A stretch of 64,000 nt of DNA from Rhodobacteraceae bacterium Alg231-30 (GCA_900143615.1 FREU01000007.1:87200-151199); one strand, 5' to 3'. Shown: positions 35,681 through 46,029, numbered from the stretch's first letter. Numbers and translations are program-made. Notes: generated by a model not told the origin, from the letters alone.

Positions 35681-36583
35681 TTAGCGATCCCCTTCCCAAG
35701 CCACAGACCGCAACAGCGTCGCACGCGCATCATTTAGGTGTAGCTGAAAATACGCACTCGCCTGCGCCTCATCGCCTGCCTTCAACGCATGAATTACCTG
35801 CAAATGCTGTTTGACCGCATTCAAGTTGCGGTCTTTTTCATCCTGCTTGTTCCAACGATAATGGTAGTGGAAAATAACTGACACCAGTTCAAAGAAATCT
35901 TCCATAAAGCGGTTCTGCAAATCATTCATCAAAACCCGATGGAACTGCTCGTCCAAGCGCGGAAACTTCAGGTACTGCGCATCAATGTCGTCAATAATCC
36001 GCAGGTGCACTTCCTCTAAGGCCAACAGCCCTTTCCAAGGTGCACCATCACAACCTTTGGCCAGCAAATTGCGAAATGCACGTTGCTCAAACATCTCGCG
36101 CACGTCAAACAATTCTATTGCAAAATCACGCGTAAACCCGCGCAACACCCAATGCCGGTTGGGTTCCTTTTCGATCAAACCGAACCGCGAAAACCGGATC
36201 AGAAATTCACGCAAGACCGACGTACTCGCGCCAAACTCGCGCACCAAATCGCTCTCATGCAAGATAGTCCCCGGCTTCAAATCCCCGCCAAGGATGAAAT
36301 CCATAAATGCGGCTTCTACCCGTTGCCGCGTCGACATGGTTTCGGCCTGCGCGAAATAATCTGAGCTCTTCGGCCGTCGCAGCACGGTTTTTGTTCGGCC
36401 CGACCAAGAAATCACACCCGTTTCATTCAAATGCGCCAGAACTGCTCGCACTGTTGTGCGACTAATCCCCCACGTCTCGGTCAACTCAACTTCGCTTGGC
36501 AAAGTCGCCTCAACACCCAGCTTGGCCACATGATCCAAACTGCGGTTATAAGACTCTTTGTAGGTCGAATTGTCTCTGGACAT
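35681..36583 (-). CDS. GntR-family regulator with two winged helices and FCD domain
   Basis: A 300-residue regulator with an unusual double DNA-binding head. Residues about 10-70 are one GntR winged helix (LPSEVELTETWGISRTTVRA), and residues about 85-155 a second (RQRVEAAFMDFILGGDLKPG, ASTSVLREFLIRF). The rest is an FCD ligand-binding domain (FDVREMFEQRAFRN, LDEQFHRVL). It is the last gene of the ABC/dehydrogenase operon, 48 bp after the RraA gene, and probably senses an intermediate of that pathway. Confidence 0.87.
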   Translation of the reverse strand: MSRDNSTYKESYNRSLDHVAKLGVEATLPSEVELTETWGISRTTVRAVLAHLNETGVISWSGRTKTVLRRPKSSDYFAQAETMSTRQRVEAAFMDFILGGDLKPGTILHESDLVREFGASTSVLREFLIRFSRFGLIEKEPNRHWVLRGFTRDFAIELFDVREMFEQRAFRNLLAKGCDGAPWKGLLALEEVHLRIIDDIDAQYLKFPRLDEQFHRVLMNDLQNRFMEDFFELVSVIFHYHYRWNKQDEKDRNLNAVKQHLQVIHALKAGDEAQASAYFQLHLNDARATLLRSVAWEGDR

Positions 36584-36631
36584 TGGCGGTTTAGGTCTCC
36601 TGTTTCGCGTTGTTTGGTCATGACAGGTTTG

Positions 36632-37303
36632 TCACATCACGCCAAACGTTTCAAAGGCCTGTTGCGTTGACATGCCGCCACCAATCGCAATGGCCACCTT
36701 ATTTTCCATCGCCGCCTTCTCTAGAGCACCTGTGATCGCTTGCTGCTCAACAGCCTGTGGAATGATCAGAACACCCTCGTCATCGGCAAAGATCAAATCA
36801 CCTGGCGCAATCTTGACACCATCCAAAACAATCGGCACGCGGTAGTCTAAAACCTTGCCGCGCACGCCTTGATCTTGCGCGTAAGACCCGCGCGCGAAAA
36901 CAGGAAACCCTAGCCGCTTGATTTCCTCGGTGTCGCGCACATAACCGTTCAAAACTGCCCCTGCCGCACCCAAGACCTGCCCCCGCAGGGACATCAGCCC
37001 ACCCCATAGCGCATAGTCAAACGACGACCCGGAAGCGATATATATTTCGCCCGGTTTCAGGTCATCCAAAGCTTCAAACATCACCCCAAACGGTTGATCA
37101 TTCAGCGGCCCGTTACCCGCCCCCTCAGGGTAATCTGCTTCCAAGACCGGCATCGCGCGCCCCACCAAACGTGTCTGTGCCACCAGAGGCTTGATGGGTT
37201 GCGCCAGAAACTGCTTCTGATAGCCCAGTGTATCCAAGACATCCCCCACAACTGCCGTAAACAGCTTGTCGCGAATGAGGCCAAACAACTCATCATCGGG
37301 CAT
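36632..37303 (-). CDS. RraA-family protein, possible class II pyruvate aldolase
   Basis: A 223-residue protein of the RraA/HMG-aldolase fold: TAVVGDVLDTLGY, a central ASGSSFDYALWGGLMSLRGQ, and NGYVRDTEEIKRLGFPVFARG, with the R-D pair that binds pyruvate enolate and metal in aldolases. Family members cleave 4-hydroxy-2-oxo acids or inhibit RNase E; the operon with two dehydrogenases favours catabolism. AGGAGC precedes the ATG at 37303. Confidence 0.85.
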   Translation of the reverse strand: MPDDELFGLIRDKLFTAVVGDVLDTLGYQKQFLAQPIKPLVAQTRLVGRAMPVLEADYPEGAGNGPLNDQPFGVMFEALDDLKPGEIYIASGSSFDYALWGGLMSLRGQVLGAAGAVLNGYVRDTEEIKRLGFPVFARGSYAQDQGVRGKVLDYRVPIVLDGVKIAPGDLIFADDEGVLIIPQAVEQQAITGALEKAAMENKVAIAIGGGMSTQQAFETFGVM

Positions 37304-37317
37304 TTTCAGCTCCTGTT

Positions 37318-38097
37318 TCAAAATCCCGTAGCTCCGCCGCCATCCACCAACAACACTTGCCCCGTGACGTATTTCGCGGCTGGTGACGACAAAAACGCGC
37401 AAGCCCAGCCAATGTCTTCTGGCGTACCCAACGTCCCCATCGGGATACGGCTCATGATCTTGTTGCGCCGCTCGGGATCGCCCTGCGTTGCCTTGCGATA
37501 CACATCCGTATCAATCCACCCCGGTGCAACCCCGTTGATCCGCACACCTTGGCCTGCAAATTCTGCGGACAAGGCGCGGATCACGCCGTTAATGGCTGTC
37601 TTGGACACTGTGTAACCGGACACCAGCGGCTGTCCGATATAGGCCGTCATCGAGGACGTGAACAAGACCGACCCGCACCGATCCTCCGCCAACATGCGCT
37701 TTAATACTGCGCGTGTTAGTTCAAGAGCGCCGCGCACATGCACGTCAAAAACCGCATCAAATTCTGCCATTGTGGACTCCGCAAAAGGCTTTTTGATGGT
37801 GTTGCCCGCGTTATTGACCAAGATATCCAAGGGGCCAAATCGCGCATTAAACCGCGCCTCAAACGCGACCAATCCCGCCACATCTTCCAAATCCAGAGCG
37901 ATCCATTCTGCACCGTGTCCAATCTCTTCGCAGGCCGTACGCAGAACCTCTTCGCGCCGCCCCGCGATCACCACTCGCGCGCCACTTTGCGCCAGACAGG
38001 TTGCAATAGCCTTGCCCAATCCGGTGCCACCTCCAGTCACCAAAGCCCTCTGCCCCGAAAGGCCATAGACCTGTGTCAAATGCTCTGAAACACTCAT
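37318..38097 (-). CDS. SDR-family oxidoreductase
   Basis: A 259-residue classical short-chain dehydrogenase. Cofactor motif [12 protein letters not shown], structural NNAGNT, and catalytic S-Y-K in [23 protein letters not shown]-terminal VDGGGATGF is typical of the gluconate-5-dehydrogenase group. R in IAGRREE suggests NADP. It overlaps the upstream dehydrogenase by 4 bp, with GAGGAG before the ATG. Confidence 0.92.
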   Translation of the reverse strand: MSVSEHLTQVYGLSGQRALVTGGGTGLGKAIATCLAQSGARVVIAGRREEVLRTACEEIGHGAEWIALDLEDVAGLVAFEARFNARFGPLDILVNNAGNTIKKPFAESTMAEFDAVFDVHVRGALELTRAVLKRMLAEDRCGSVLFTSSMTAYIGQPLVSGYTVSKTAINGVIRALSAEFAGQGVRINGVAPGWIDTDVYRKATQGDPERRNKIMSRIPMGTLGTPEDIGWACAFLSSPAAKYVTGQVLLVDGGGATGF

Positions 38098-39125
38098 TGT
38101 GACTCCTCGCGTAGATCGATCATAACTTTAAACGTCTCGCATCGACTAGCCTCCCAATAGGTAAAGGCTTGATCTGCCTCCCGCATGGGAAACACCTTGG
38201 AAATCAACACATCCGCCACGTGGCTGTGACGCTCCAAAAACGCGACCACGGCTTCGAAATCCACTCGCGTCGCGTTGCGCGACCCCATGATGTCGAGCTC
38301 CTTAAGGTTAAACAGCGACGTGTTGTAGCTCACCTCGCTCTTGGCATAGCCAACATAGACCACACGTCCGCCGAAACAGGCCAGATCGACCGACGCGCGA
38401 AAGGTTTCCGGTAGCCCGACCGCTTCGATCACCACATCCGCCCCTTGGCCGTCGGTACGCGCGTCGATTTCGGCCACCAGATCACAGGTTTCGGGGTTCA
38501 ACACAGCGCTAACGCCTAACGCTTCCAGCTGTTCGCGTTTGGCCTCGCTGACTTCGACCACGACCACCTGTGCACCGCGCGCCAAAGCCCCTAAAATAGC
38601 CCCAACCCCAATCATTCCCCCGCCGAGCACCACCACAACGTCCTGTGCTGAGACACGCCCTCGGGCCACCGCATGAAATCCGACGGACAAGGGTTCAACC
38701 AACGCGAGCTGTTGCGATGCAAGACGATCATTTAAGATCAGGCGATCATGCGGCACGGCAATCTGTGCACATAAACCACCATCGCGCTGCACGCCCAGCG
38801 TTTGATTGTTGCGACAGGCATTTTCCCGCCCTGCACAACAGGCAGAACACTGACCGCAAGTGGTATACGGGATCACAATTACAGATTGCCCCCGTTTGAA
38901 TTCTTTGGGCGTCCCCGCCCCGAGGTCACGGATCACCCCACCAATTTCATGCCCTGGAATCCGCGGCAGTTGCACCAGCGGATTGGCCCCGCGAAATGTA
39001 TTCAGATCACTGCCACATAGCCCTACATGATGCACATCCAAAAGCACCTCACCGGCACCTGCCTGAGCTGGCGCGACGGTGCGAAATTCCGAATGTCCAA
39101 TTCTGTCAATGACAAGGGCTTTCAT
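38094..39125 (-). CDS. Zinc-dependent sugar/polyol dehydrogenase
   Basis: A 343-residue medium-chain dehydrogenase. Catalytic zinc Cys in [13 protein letters not shown] and GHEIGG; structural zinc Cys cluster [15 protein letters not shown]; cofactor motif [12 protein letters not shown] with an acidic residue for NAD. It resembles L-idonate, sorbitol and threonine dehydrogenases. It is coupled to the following SDR by a 4-bp overlap. Likely oxidises the imported sugar or sugar acid. Confidence 0.92.
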   Translation of the reverse strand: MKALVIDRIGHSEFRTVAPAQAGAGEVLLDVHHVGLCGSDLNTFRGANPLVQLPRIPGHEIGGVIRDLGAGTPKEFKRGQSVIVIPYTTCGQCSACCAGRENACRNNQTLGVQRDGGLCAQIAVPHDRLILNDRLASQQLALVEPLSVGFHAVARGRVSAQDVVVVLGGGMIGVGAILGALARGAQVVVVEVSEAKREQLEALGVSAVLNPETCDLVAEIDARTDGQGADVVIEAVGLPETFRASVDLACFGGRVVYVGYAKSEVSYNTSLFNLKELDIMGSRNATRVDFEAVVAFLERHSHVADVLISKVFPMREADQAFTYWEASRCETFKVMIDLREESQ

Positions 39126-39199
39126 GAGCGGTGGTTTTCCTTTGGCATGGGAGTGATTTAAGGTCGCCCGACATCGCCGGACGACCTTTGGGAGATTGT

Positions 39200-40108
39200 T
39201 TATTTGAACTCGCCAACATTGTCGGCAGTGATCAAAATTCCATCAATCGGTGTAAATGCAGGAACGCTTTCGCCTTTGATCAACCCGATGAGATTGGCAA
39301 CGGATTCTTGCCCCATACGGGTGTTGTCCTGTTTGATAGTGGCCGCCTGTTCGCTCTCTTCAATGGAGACAAGGTTAGCGGGGTTACCGTCAAAGCCCAC
39401 AATCACAAGATCGTCCAGCTTGCCCAGTTCTTTGGCGGCTGACACTGCGGCCAGCGCACCGGGATCCCACGCCGAGAAAATGGCTTTGATGTCAGGGTTG
39501 GACTGCAAAAAGTTAATGGTCGTTTCATATGCACAAGCGTCCTGCCAGTCACAGATTTGAAAGATCACTTCGTGACCTGCCGCTTCGGCAGCATTCAAGA
39601 CGCCATCACGGCGCGCATTTCCGGTCTGATGCCCCGCCGAGCCACCAAGGATCAGAACCGATCCGCCATCCAGCTGCCCCACGATGTATTCGCCGGCAAT
39701 ACCAGCCGCCGCAAGGTTGTCGGTCTGGACAAGGCTGGCCACATGGTCATGCTCGATCCCCGTGTCCACAGCCACAACCGGAATGCCTTTTTTGGCCGCC
39801 ATATCCAGCGATGCATCAAAAGCGCGGTTGTCCACAGATCCGATGATGATCCCGTCCACTCCCATGTTGATCGCGCGATCCACAGCGTCTTTTTGAGCGG
39901 CGGCATCCGGTGACGATGCGGTCAAATCGACCAACTCGACACCCATTTCTTCGGCGGCAGCCGCCGCAGCATCTGCTACACCAATCCAGAACGTATTGTC
40001 TGTGGAATAGCCCGTATAGGCGATTTTCATTTCAGCATAGGCCGCACTGGCCATGGAAACGGATACAGCAACCGCTGCGACCATTCCTTTCAAGTGATTG
40101 AATTTCAT
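39200..40108 (-). CDS. Sugar ABC transporter substrate-binding protein
   Basis: A 302-residue periplasmic protein of the RbsB-like type 1 fold. The signal peptide ends ASAAYA-EM. Mature motifs include [47 protein letters not shown] and [11 protein letters not shown]. The substrate is a sugar or polyol that cannot be named from sequence. It follows the permease and precedes the dehydrogenases in one minus-strand operon. Confidence 0.92.
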   Translation of the reverse strand: MKFNHLKGMVAAVAVSVSMASAAYAEMKIAYTGYSTDNTFWIGVADAAAAAAEEMGVELVDLTASSPDAAAQKDAVDRAINMGVDGIIIGSVDNRAFDASLDMAAKKGIPVVAVDTGIEHDHVASLVQTDNLAAAGIAGEYIVGQLDGGSVLILGGSAGHQTGNARRDGVLNAAEAAGHEVIFQICDWQDACAYETTINFLQSNPDIKAIFSAWDPGALAAVSAAKELGKLDDLVIVGFDGNPANLVSIEESEQAATIKQDNTRMGQESVANLIGLIKGESVPAFTPIDGILITADNVGEFK

Positions 40109-40208
40109 AATCTCTCCTCCGTTGATGGTTCAATTGGCCTTTGTGTTTTGGCCAGCCTTCTCCTGTCGTGGCCTCCCCGCCCCGCCAGTATTCAATTTGG
40201 AATTAACT

Positions 40209-41201
40209 TCAGCGCGTCCCGCGTCGCCACACGTCCCAGTAGACCGCCATGATGATGATCGCGCCGATCGCAATGCGCTGCACCGACGTGCCCACGCCCA
40301 TATAAGACAGCCCGACAATGATGGTCTGCATGATCAGCATCCCAATCAGCGTTTTGCCAACACCACCACGCCCACCAAACAGGCTTGTGCCGCCAATGAC
40401 GACCGCCGCAATTGCAAACAGTTCATAGCTTTGTCCGCGGGCTGGCATGGCAAAGTTGAGCTTGGACACCTCCAGAATGGCGGCTGTAGCCGCCATCAAC
40501 CCACCAATCATATAGTAATAAATTCGGCTCTTGCGCACATTCACACCTGAAAGGCGTGCCACTTCTTCGTTGCCACCAATGGCGAACGCATGATTGCCCA
40601 ACTGCGTCTTTGTTAGAAACAAGCCCGTCAACAGCGCAACCGCAAACATGATCAGCATCGGCACCAGATACCCCGATCCCAGCATCTGAAAGCTTTCGGG
40701 AAAGCGCGACAAATCCCGCCCACTCGCCAGAATTTCTGCGACGCCTTTGTATGCGGTCAAACCACCTAACGTGACGATAAAGGCGGGCACGCGGGTAAAC
40801 ACCTGTAACGTGCCATTGATTGCCCCCAACACCGCCCCTGTCGCCAGTCCGATCATCACGGCAACCGGCACTGACAATTGGTATTCCGCCAGAACAATCC
40901 CGACGACGACGCCTACAACCGCAAAGATTGACCCCACTGACAAGTCCAAGCCACCTGAGATCAAAACCACGGTAGTGCCACAGGCAAGGATTGCCAAAAT
41001 AGACGCCTGACCAAAAATCGACAGCAACGTATCAAGGCTGCGAAACGGTTCAGACAACGTGAAAAACACCAAATAGATCAAAACCAGCGCAGCCAGTACT
41101 TGCCAGATTTGTTGGAATTGATGTTTGAGCACATCCAACCCGCTAGAGTTCGCGGTCGGCGTTGAAACCTGCGTTGTGCTGTCTTGAGGAACACTTGTCA
41201 T
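40209..41201 (-). CDS. Sugar ABC transporter permease
   Basis: A 330-residue RbsC-type permease with about ten helices. The motif GLDLSVGSIFAVVGVVVG and the coupling loop GGNEEVARLSGVNV are family signatures, and the C-terminal part carries VIGGTSLFGGRGGVGKT. One nucleotide separates it from the ATPase gene. Confidence 0.93.
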   Translation of the reverse strand: MTSVPQDSTTQVSTPTANSSGLDVLKHQFQQIWQVLAALVLIYLVFFTLSEPFRSLDTLLSIFGQASILAILACGTTVVLISGGLDLSVGSIFAVVGVVVGIVLAEYQLSVPVAVMIGLATGAVLGAINGTLQVFTRVPAFIVTLGGLTAYKGVAEILASGRDLSRFPESFQMLGSGYLVPMLIMFAVALLTGLFLTKTQLGNHAFAIGGNEEVARLSGVNVRKSRIYYYMIGGLMAATAAILEVSKLNFAMPARGQSYELFAIAAVVIGGTSLFGGRGGVGKTLIGMLIMQTIIVGLSYMGVGTSVQRIAIGAIIIMAVYWDVWRRGTR

Positions 41202-41202
41202 A

Positions 41203-41982
41203 CTATGCCGCCCTGTCTTCGATTGCGCCGGTGATCAATCCCACCAACGTGTCGCCATCCACATCTTTGACATCGCGCACCGCCGCCAGTTGCCCCAACC
41301 TCAAAACCATCACCCGATCGCAATATTGCAGCACATGTTGCATGTTGTGGGTGATCATAATGACGGACAAACCGTGGTCCTTTAAGGAGCTGACCAAATC
41401 CATCGCCATCTTGCTTTCGCGCACACCCAGCGCTGCAGTTGGCTCATCCAGAATGGCAATCCGCTTGCCAAACATCACTGTTTTGGACAAGGCAACCGCT
41501 TGGCGCTGTCCACCGGAAAAGGCCTCGGCTTCCCGGTAAATATCGGCAATCCGAATGTCGAGCTTCTGAAACAGATCCCGGATTTCGCGGTCCATTTTCG
41601 CAAAATCCAACGCGCCAAACACCCGCCCCAATAGGTCTTTTCGCAGGATTTCGCGGCCCAGAAAAACATTCTTGGTAATCGAGAGCTCATTCACCAGCGC
41701 CAAGTCCTGATAGACGGTCTCAATACCCGCGTCTTTTGCAGCGGCTGGACTGTCAATCTGAACCTCTTGGCCATCCATATGCGTGGTGCCGCTGGTTTTA
41801 GCAATTGCTCCGGTCAACGCTTTGATCAAGGTCGACTTTCCGGCTCCATTGTCCCCGACAATGGCCAAAACCTCACCTTGTCGCAGCTCAAGGTCAACAC
41901 CTTCTAACGCAACAACTCCGCCATAGTGTTTGCTAATGCCTCGCGCCTCAAAAATAACATTCGGGCCATCAAATTGGCTCAT
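41203..41982 (-). CDS. Sugar ABC transporter ATP-binding protein (single domain)
   Basis: A 259-residue ATPase. Walker A GDNGAGKSTL, signature FSGGQRQAVALS, and Walker B IAILDEPTAAL. It has one cassette rather than the two of RbsA, as seen in FrcA/XylG-like short forms. GGAGGA lies before the ATG at 41982. First gene of the seven-gene operon. Confidence 0.93.
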   Translation of the reverse strand: MSQFDGPNVIFEARGISKHYGGVVALEGVDLELRQGEVLAIVGDNGAGKSTLIKALTGAIAKTSGTTHMDGQEVQIDSPAAAKDAGIETVYQDLALVNELSITKNVFLGREILRKDLLGRVFGALDFAKMDREIRDLFQKLDIRIADIYREAEAFSGGQRQAVALSKTVMFGKRIAILDEPTAALGVRESKMAMDLVSSLKDHGLSVIMITHNMQHVLQYCDRVMVLRLGQLAAVRDVKDVDGDTLVGLITGAIEDRAA

Positions 41983-42040
41983 TTTTTCCTCCCAAAACAC
42001 TCTCTCCTGTCTCCTCACAGGCAAGCATTTGTCTTTTATC

Positions 42041-42069
42041 TATTAAAAACACAACAGGACGGCGGTCAA
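42041..42069 (-). promoter_or_regulatory. Candidate promoter of the ABC/dehydrogenase operon
   Basis: On the minus strand TTGACC, 17 bp, TTAATA lies 59 bp before the ATPase start. The surrounding AT-rich leader is a natural site for the GntR regulator. Confidence 0.5.
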
Positions 42070-42403
42070 ATGTTTTTTTTGCAATCAGTACATTTTAACT
42101 CACCACCACCTGACGCGTGCCTGTATAAATCTCACTTAAAGAACTGTTTCTAAAGCCAAAAACTGACAGGCAATCTCCCCAAACATTTCCAGGCTCACAT
42201 TCCAAGAGACGTTTCTCTTTCCGCCAAACTCATCCACGTCAAACGAAACTGTCTAAGAATCCCCCTATCTAGGCGCCACCCCAACACCTTCGCGAGGGGC
42301 GACAACACAGCCACAGCGTCAATCGTCCCATTCGACCAGCCATTTGATGGGAAAAACACCTGATTGTGGGGAAACTCTCGGCGTAGTTTTGCCGGCAATC
42401 GCT

Positions 42404-42423
42404 CTGCGCAAATTTTTGCGCAG
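42404..42423. promoter_or_regulatory. Perfect palindromic operator in front of the decayed TRAP operon
   Basis: CTGCGCAAA-TT-TTTGCGCAG, 9-bp arms around a 2-bp centre, lies 78 bp before the dctP pseudogene. The form resembles LacI- or GntR-type operators. It is the main structured feature of the 520-bp gap (41983-42501) on the plus-strand side; the gap carries no gene. Confidence 0.6.
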
Positions 42424-42501
42424 CCGATGGATATATCTCCGGATTTTTCCTCATAGCATGCCGCACTGTACGATTTGCACAGCTTTCACTGGCGGAGTAA
42501 C

Positions 42502-43458
42502 ATGAAAACTCTCGCAACCCTTGCAGCCGCAATCGCGCTGGTCGCCGCGCCAGATATTCCACAGCAAACCCTAAAATTTGCCCGCGTAAATGAGGCCAGC
42601 ACGCTTTTTCACGAAGCTGCGGAATGGATCGCCGAACAAATCGAAGAACGCACCGACGACAAGTACAAAGTCGACGTTTTCCCGAGCTCGCAACTAGGCA
42701 ACGAAGAGACGATCACCGAGGGCCTGCAAATTGGCAGCTTCCAAATGGCCTATACTGGCCCAACTTTCCTGAGCCAATTCCACCAACCGATGGCAATCTC
42801 GGAAGCGCCCTTTATCTGGAACTGCTACGAGCACTGAAAAAGTACCAAGACAGCGACGTTTTTGCAGACGTCCCCCAAGGCTACTTTGACAAGACCGGAA
42901 ACAAGGTCACATCCATCCTTTACTTCGGCGCGCGTCAAACCAGTTCACAAAAGCGCCTCGAACCCCAAAGATATGCAGGGGATGAAATTGCGCGTTGCAA
43001 ACGCTTCGCTGCGGCGCATCTACCCTGACGCGATTGGCGCTAATGCCACCCCGGTATCCTTTGGCAAAGTCGACCTTGCGCTTCAGCAAGGTGTTGTTGA
43101 GGGACAGGAAAACCCGATCACAATAATCGATTCCAACAAATTCTACGAAGTTCAGAACTTTGTTGCGCGCACCGACCACATTACCTCCTCTGTTGTGTCA
43201 GTCTTTGGCGGTCTGATGTGGGCAAAACTGTCCGCTGACGAGCAAGAGCTCTTCACCTAGATCACGCGCGAAGCTTCCGCCCTCCAAAGCGAAAAAATGG
43301 CTGCCCACGAAAACGACCTCTTCGCCAAATTCCGCGCTGGCGATCAAGTCGAAATCGTTGATCTGGACCGCGTGCCCTTTGCCGAGTTGCTTATCCCAGC
43401 CGTCAAAGCCGAATAGGGTGAAGACCTGACCAACCGCGTCAGCGCCCTGGACGACTGA
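42502..43458 (+). pseudogene. TRAP transporter substrate-binding protein dctP, broken
   Basis: A DctP-type periplasmic solute receptor for organic acids or sugar acids, no longer functional. The N-terminal part is readable (LKFARVNEASTLFHEAAEW, SSQLGNEETITEGLQIGSF). A base loss near 42836 shifts it, a second shift lies near 42940-42965 before MQGMKLRVAN, and TAG stops interrupt the frame at 43258 and 43413. The end (GEDLTNRVSALDD) still aligns with the family. No intact copy of it lies in the window. Confidence 0.88.
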
Positions 43459-43463
43459 TAATC

Positions 43464-44427
43464 ATGCGTCGGGGACCAATGGTCCAGTATATCTACAGGC
43501 TGTTTATCCACATCGAAGAGTATTGGATTTTGGTCGTATTCTGGGCTTTGGGCAGCGTGGTATTCGCTCAATTTTTTTCACGTTATGTGTTGAACGCCCC
43601 TTTGGGTTGGACCGAAGAGTTGGCTCGCCACATGATGATTGCAGTCGTCTTTCTGGGACTTTCGGTCGCAACCCGTCGCGGCGAACATATCGCAATTGAA
43701 CTGTTTGTTTCCTACCTCCCCCCCCCGCGCCGATGGCTTGATGTGGTAGCAAGCCTGCTTCTGGTGATTGGCATCACCGGCGCCAGCTCGATCATCGGGC
43801 CGCTCAACCATAAATTTGACATCCGCCGTGTGGCCAGCCGCGCACGCTATGCGTTCTTTCCACTGCTGACGCCAATCATCATCATTGGCGGCATCACCAT
43901 AGGTGTCTTTACCCCCACAGAAGCGGCGGTGGCGGCCTCCGCCTATGCCATCATCCTCAGCGCAGCGTGTTTCGCTCGATGAAATAGACGAATTTCTTAC
44001 GCATCAGCCGCGAAACCGCCACCACAACCAGCTCAATTCTGATCATCGTGGCGGGCTCGGCGATGTTCTCATGGTTGCTAACCGCAAACAATGTCGACCC
44101 ATTGGTGCGCAACCTTGTTACTGGTCTTACAGACAGCCCGATCCCGTTCCTGTTTGTAGTCGCTAGCATCACTCTGGTTGTCGGCTGCTTTCTCGATATG
44201 ATCGCCGCCATCACCATTCTTGTGCCGGTGTTGCTGCCCACAACCAATGCGCTGGGGATTGAGCCGATCCACTTTGGCATTTTCTTCATGTTCGACCTCA
44301 TGATGGGGCTTCTGACCCCGCCTGTGCCATGGTGATCTTTGTTCTCGCCAAAGTTGCCGACGTATCACCGCAGGAAGCTTCCGACTTCATCGCGTCCAAC
44401 ACGATGACAACAGCAGAAAATGCCTAA
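43464..44427 (+). pseudogene. TRAP transporter dctQ/dctM, fused and broken
   Basis: DctQ starts normally (ATG, YWILVVFWALGSVVFAQFFSR) but near 43795 it runs straight into the C-terminal half of DctM (LLTPIIIIGGITIGVFTPT), so most of dctM has been deleted. Further frameshifts near 43980-44045 and 44330 break the rest (NVDPLVRNLVTGL, then VIFVLAKVADVSPQ). The two small and large permease subunits are therefore lost. Confidence 0.87.
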
Positions 44428-44430
44428 ACC

Positions 44431-45263
44431 ATGGCGCGTGTGACACTGAGTGAAGCCTTTGAGGGCCTTGGCAAAGACGGCGGAGCGCTCGCAGGCGTTG
44501 TTGTGCTGGGCTGGGAGGATGCTTGTGCCATGTGCAAGCCGCAGAAGCCGTCGGCGGCCCCTTAATCCTTCAGGCGGGTCCGGTGTGCCGCGCCTACATC
44601 CCGATCACCGTGCTTGCCGAAATGTTCAGGGTTCTGGCCGACCGAGCCACGGTCCCCATCTTGGCACATCTAGACCACGGTCAAAACCCGGAGGTCTGTT
44701 CGCAAGCTATTGAGGCCGGACTTTCTTCAGTCATGTATGATGGCTCGGCGTTGCCACTGGCAGAGAACATCGCCAATTACAGCCTCGTACTGCAAAAATC
44801 GTGCCAGAACGGCGTCAGCGTCGAAGTTGAGCTGGGTGTCGTCGATTATGTTGGTGAAACCGCATCCGTCGGCATCAGCCCTCAGGATGCGGAATGCTTC
44901 ATTGCACAAGCCCCCGTCGATGCATTGGCAATTTCGGCAGGCAACACCCACCTGAGCCAATCCGATACCATTCCGGCAAATATTGACGCGATCGGTGCCA
45001 TCCAAAACGTCATCGACACACCTTTGGTTCTGCACGGCGGCAGCGGCATCCCCACCGCTCAGAGGCGTCAAATTGACTTGGAGACCTCCGTCGGCAAATT
45101 CAACATCGGCACCGAGCTGCGTCAGGTCTTTGGCCAATCTCTGCACGCGACGATTGCGGACAATCACGCCGAATTTGACCGCAACACCAACCTTAAATCG
45201 CTTATAGAGCCAATTTCCAAAGCAACTGCGCCGATCCTGAACAATTTGCTGGTGCAGGACTAA
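44431..45263 (+). pseudogene. Class II ketose-bisphosphate aldolase, frameshifted
   Basis: An aldolase of the fructose/tagatose-bisphosphate class II type. A shift near 44520 separates the start (MARVTLSEAFEGLGKDGGA) from the rest. Remaining motifs are LILQAGPVCRAY, ILAHLDHGQNP with the zinc/catalytic H-D, LVLHGGSGIP and KFNIGTELR; the residue normally V in the metal-binding G-N-V-H is T (AGNTH). It follows the dead TRAP genes and shares their fate. Confidence 0.85.
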
Positions 45264-45287
45264 AACCAACCGCAGAAAATCCAATAC

Positions 45288-45315
45288 AAGAGGGGCAAAA
45301 TTCATGCCCCTCTTT
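45288..45315 (+). terminator. Intact terminator of the decayed operon
   Basis: Stem AAGAGGGGCA / TGCCCCTCTT with T-run, 24 bp after the aldolase remnant. Confidence 0.85.
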
Positions 45316-45486
45316 GTCGTTGTGCTGACAGCATGTCCCGCCAGCGTCAAATGCTCCCGCATTCCATAAAACCTCGGCGCGACTTGTCTGCACGACGATC
45401 ACAGCCGCCACGCCTGTTGCTTTGCGCTTTTACAATGTGACGCGGCGCTCTAAACACCCCCTATCTTTGCAAGGTCGGGAAAAACC

Positions 45487-46029
45487 ATGGCGCAAAAAGC
45501 CACCATTTACAAAGTTGAGCTCTCCGTATCTGATATGGACCGCCACTATTACGAGACCCACAAGCTCACTGTGGCCAAACATCCTTCGGAAACAGACGAA
45601 CGCCTCATGGTACGCCTGCTCGCCTTTGCCCTGAATGCCCATGAGCATCTGGAAATGACTAAGGGTCTTTCGACCGACGATGAGCCCGACATTTGGCAGA
45701 AAAGCCTAAGCGGCGAACTTGAGTTATGGGTCGCACTGGGCCTCCCAAGCGAGAAAATTGTGCGCCAATCCTGTGGCAAGGCCAAGCAGGTGATTGTCTA
45801 TAGTTACGGCAGAACAGCCGAGGTTTGGTGGGACAAACTCAAAGGCGCCACTACGCGGTTTGACAACCTTAGGGTCATCAATCTCTCAGAAGAAAACACC
45901 CGTGATCTGGGCAACCTTGCAAGTCGGTCGATGAAATTGCAGGTCAACATTCAGGACAGTGATGTGATGGTCAGCTTGAATGACAACATTGTTTACGTCA
46001 CCCAGACCATTTGGAAAAAGGTCCAGTAG
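45487..46029 (+). CDS. YaeQ-family protein
   Basis: A 180-residue protein of the YaeQ family, which has a restriction-endonuclease-like fold. Family segments are ATIYKVELSVSDMDRHYYET, LTVAKHPSETDERLMVRLLA, and SGELELWVALGLPSEKIVRQ with the acidic E residues of the pseudo-active site. Function is unknown. It stands alone after the decayed operon. Confidence 0.93.
   Translation: MAQKATIYKVELSVSDMDRHYYETHKLTVAKHPSETDERLMVRLLAFALNAHEHLEMTKGLSTDDEPDIWQKSLSGELELWVALGLPSEKIVRQSCGKAKQVIVYSYGRTAEVWWDKLKGATTRFDNLRVINLSEENTRDLGNLASRSMKLQVNIQDSDVMVSLNDNIVYVTQTIWKKVQ

Noticed and set aside
42624-43260. Two separate short genes within dctP
   Set aside because: They are the frame-shifted pieces of one TRAP receptor and align in order with it.
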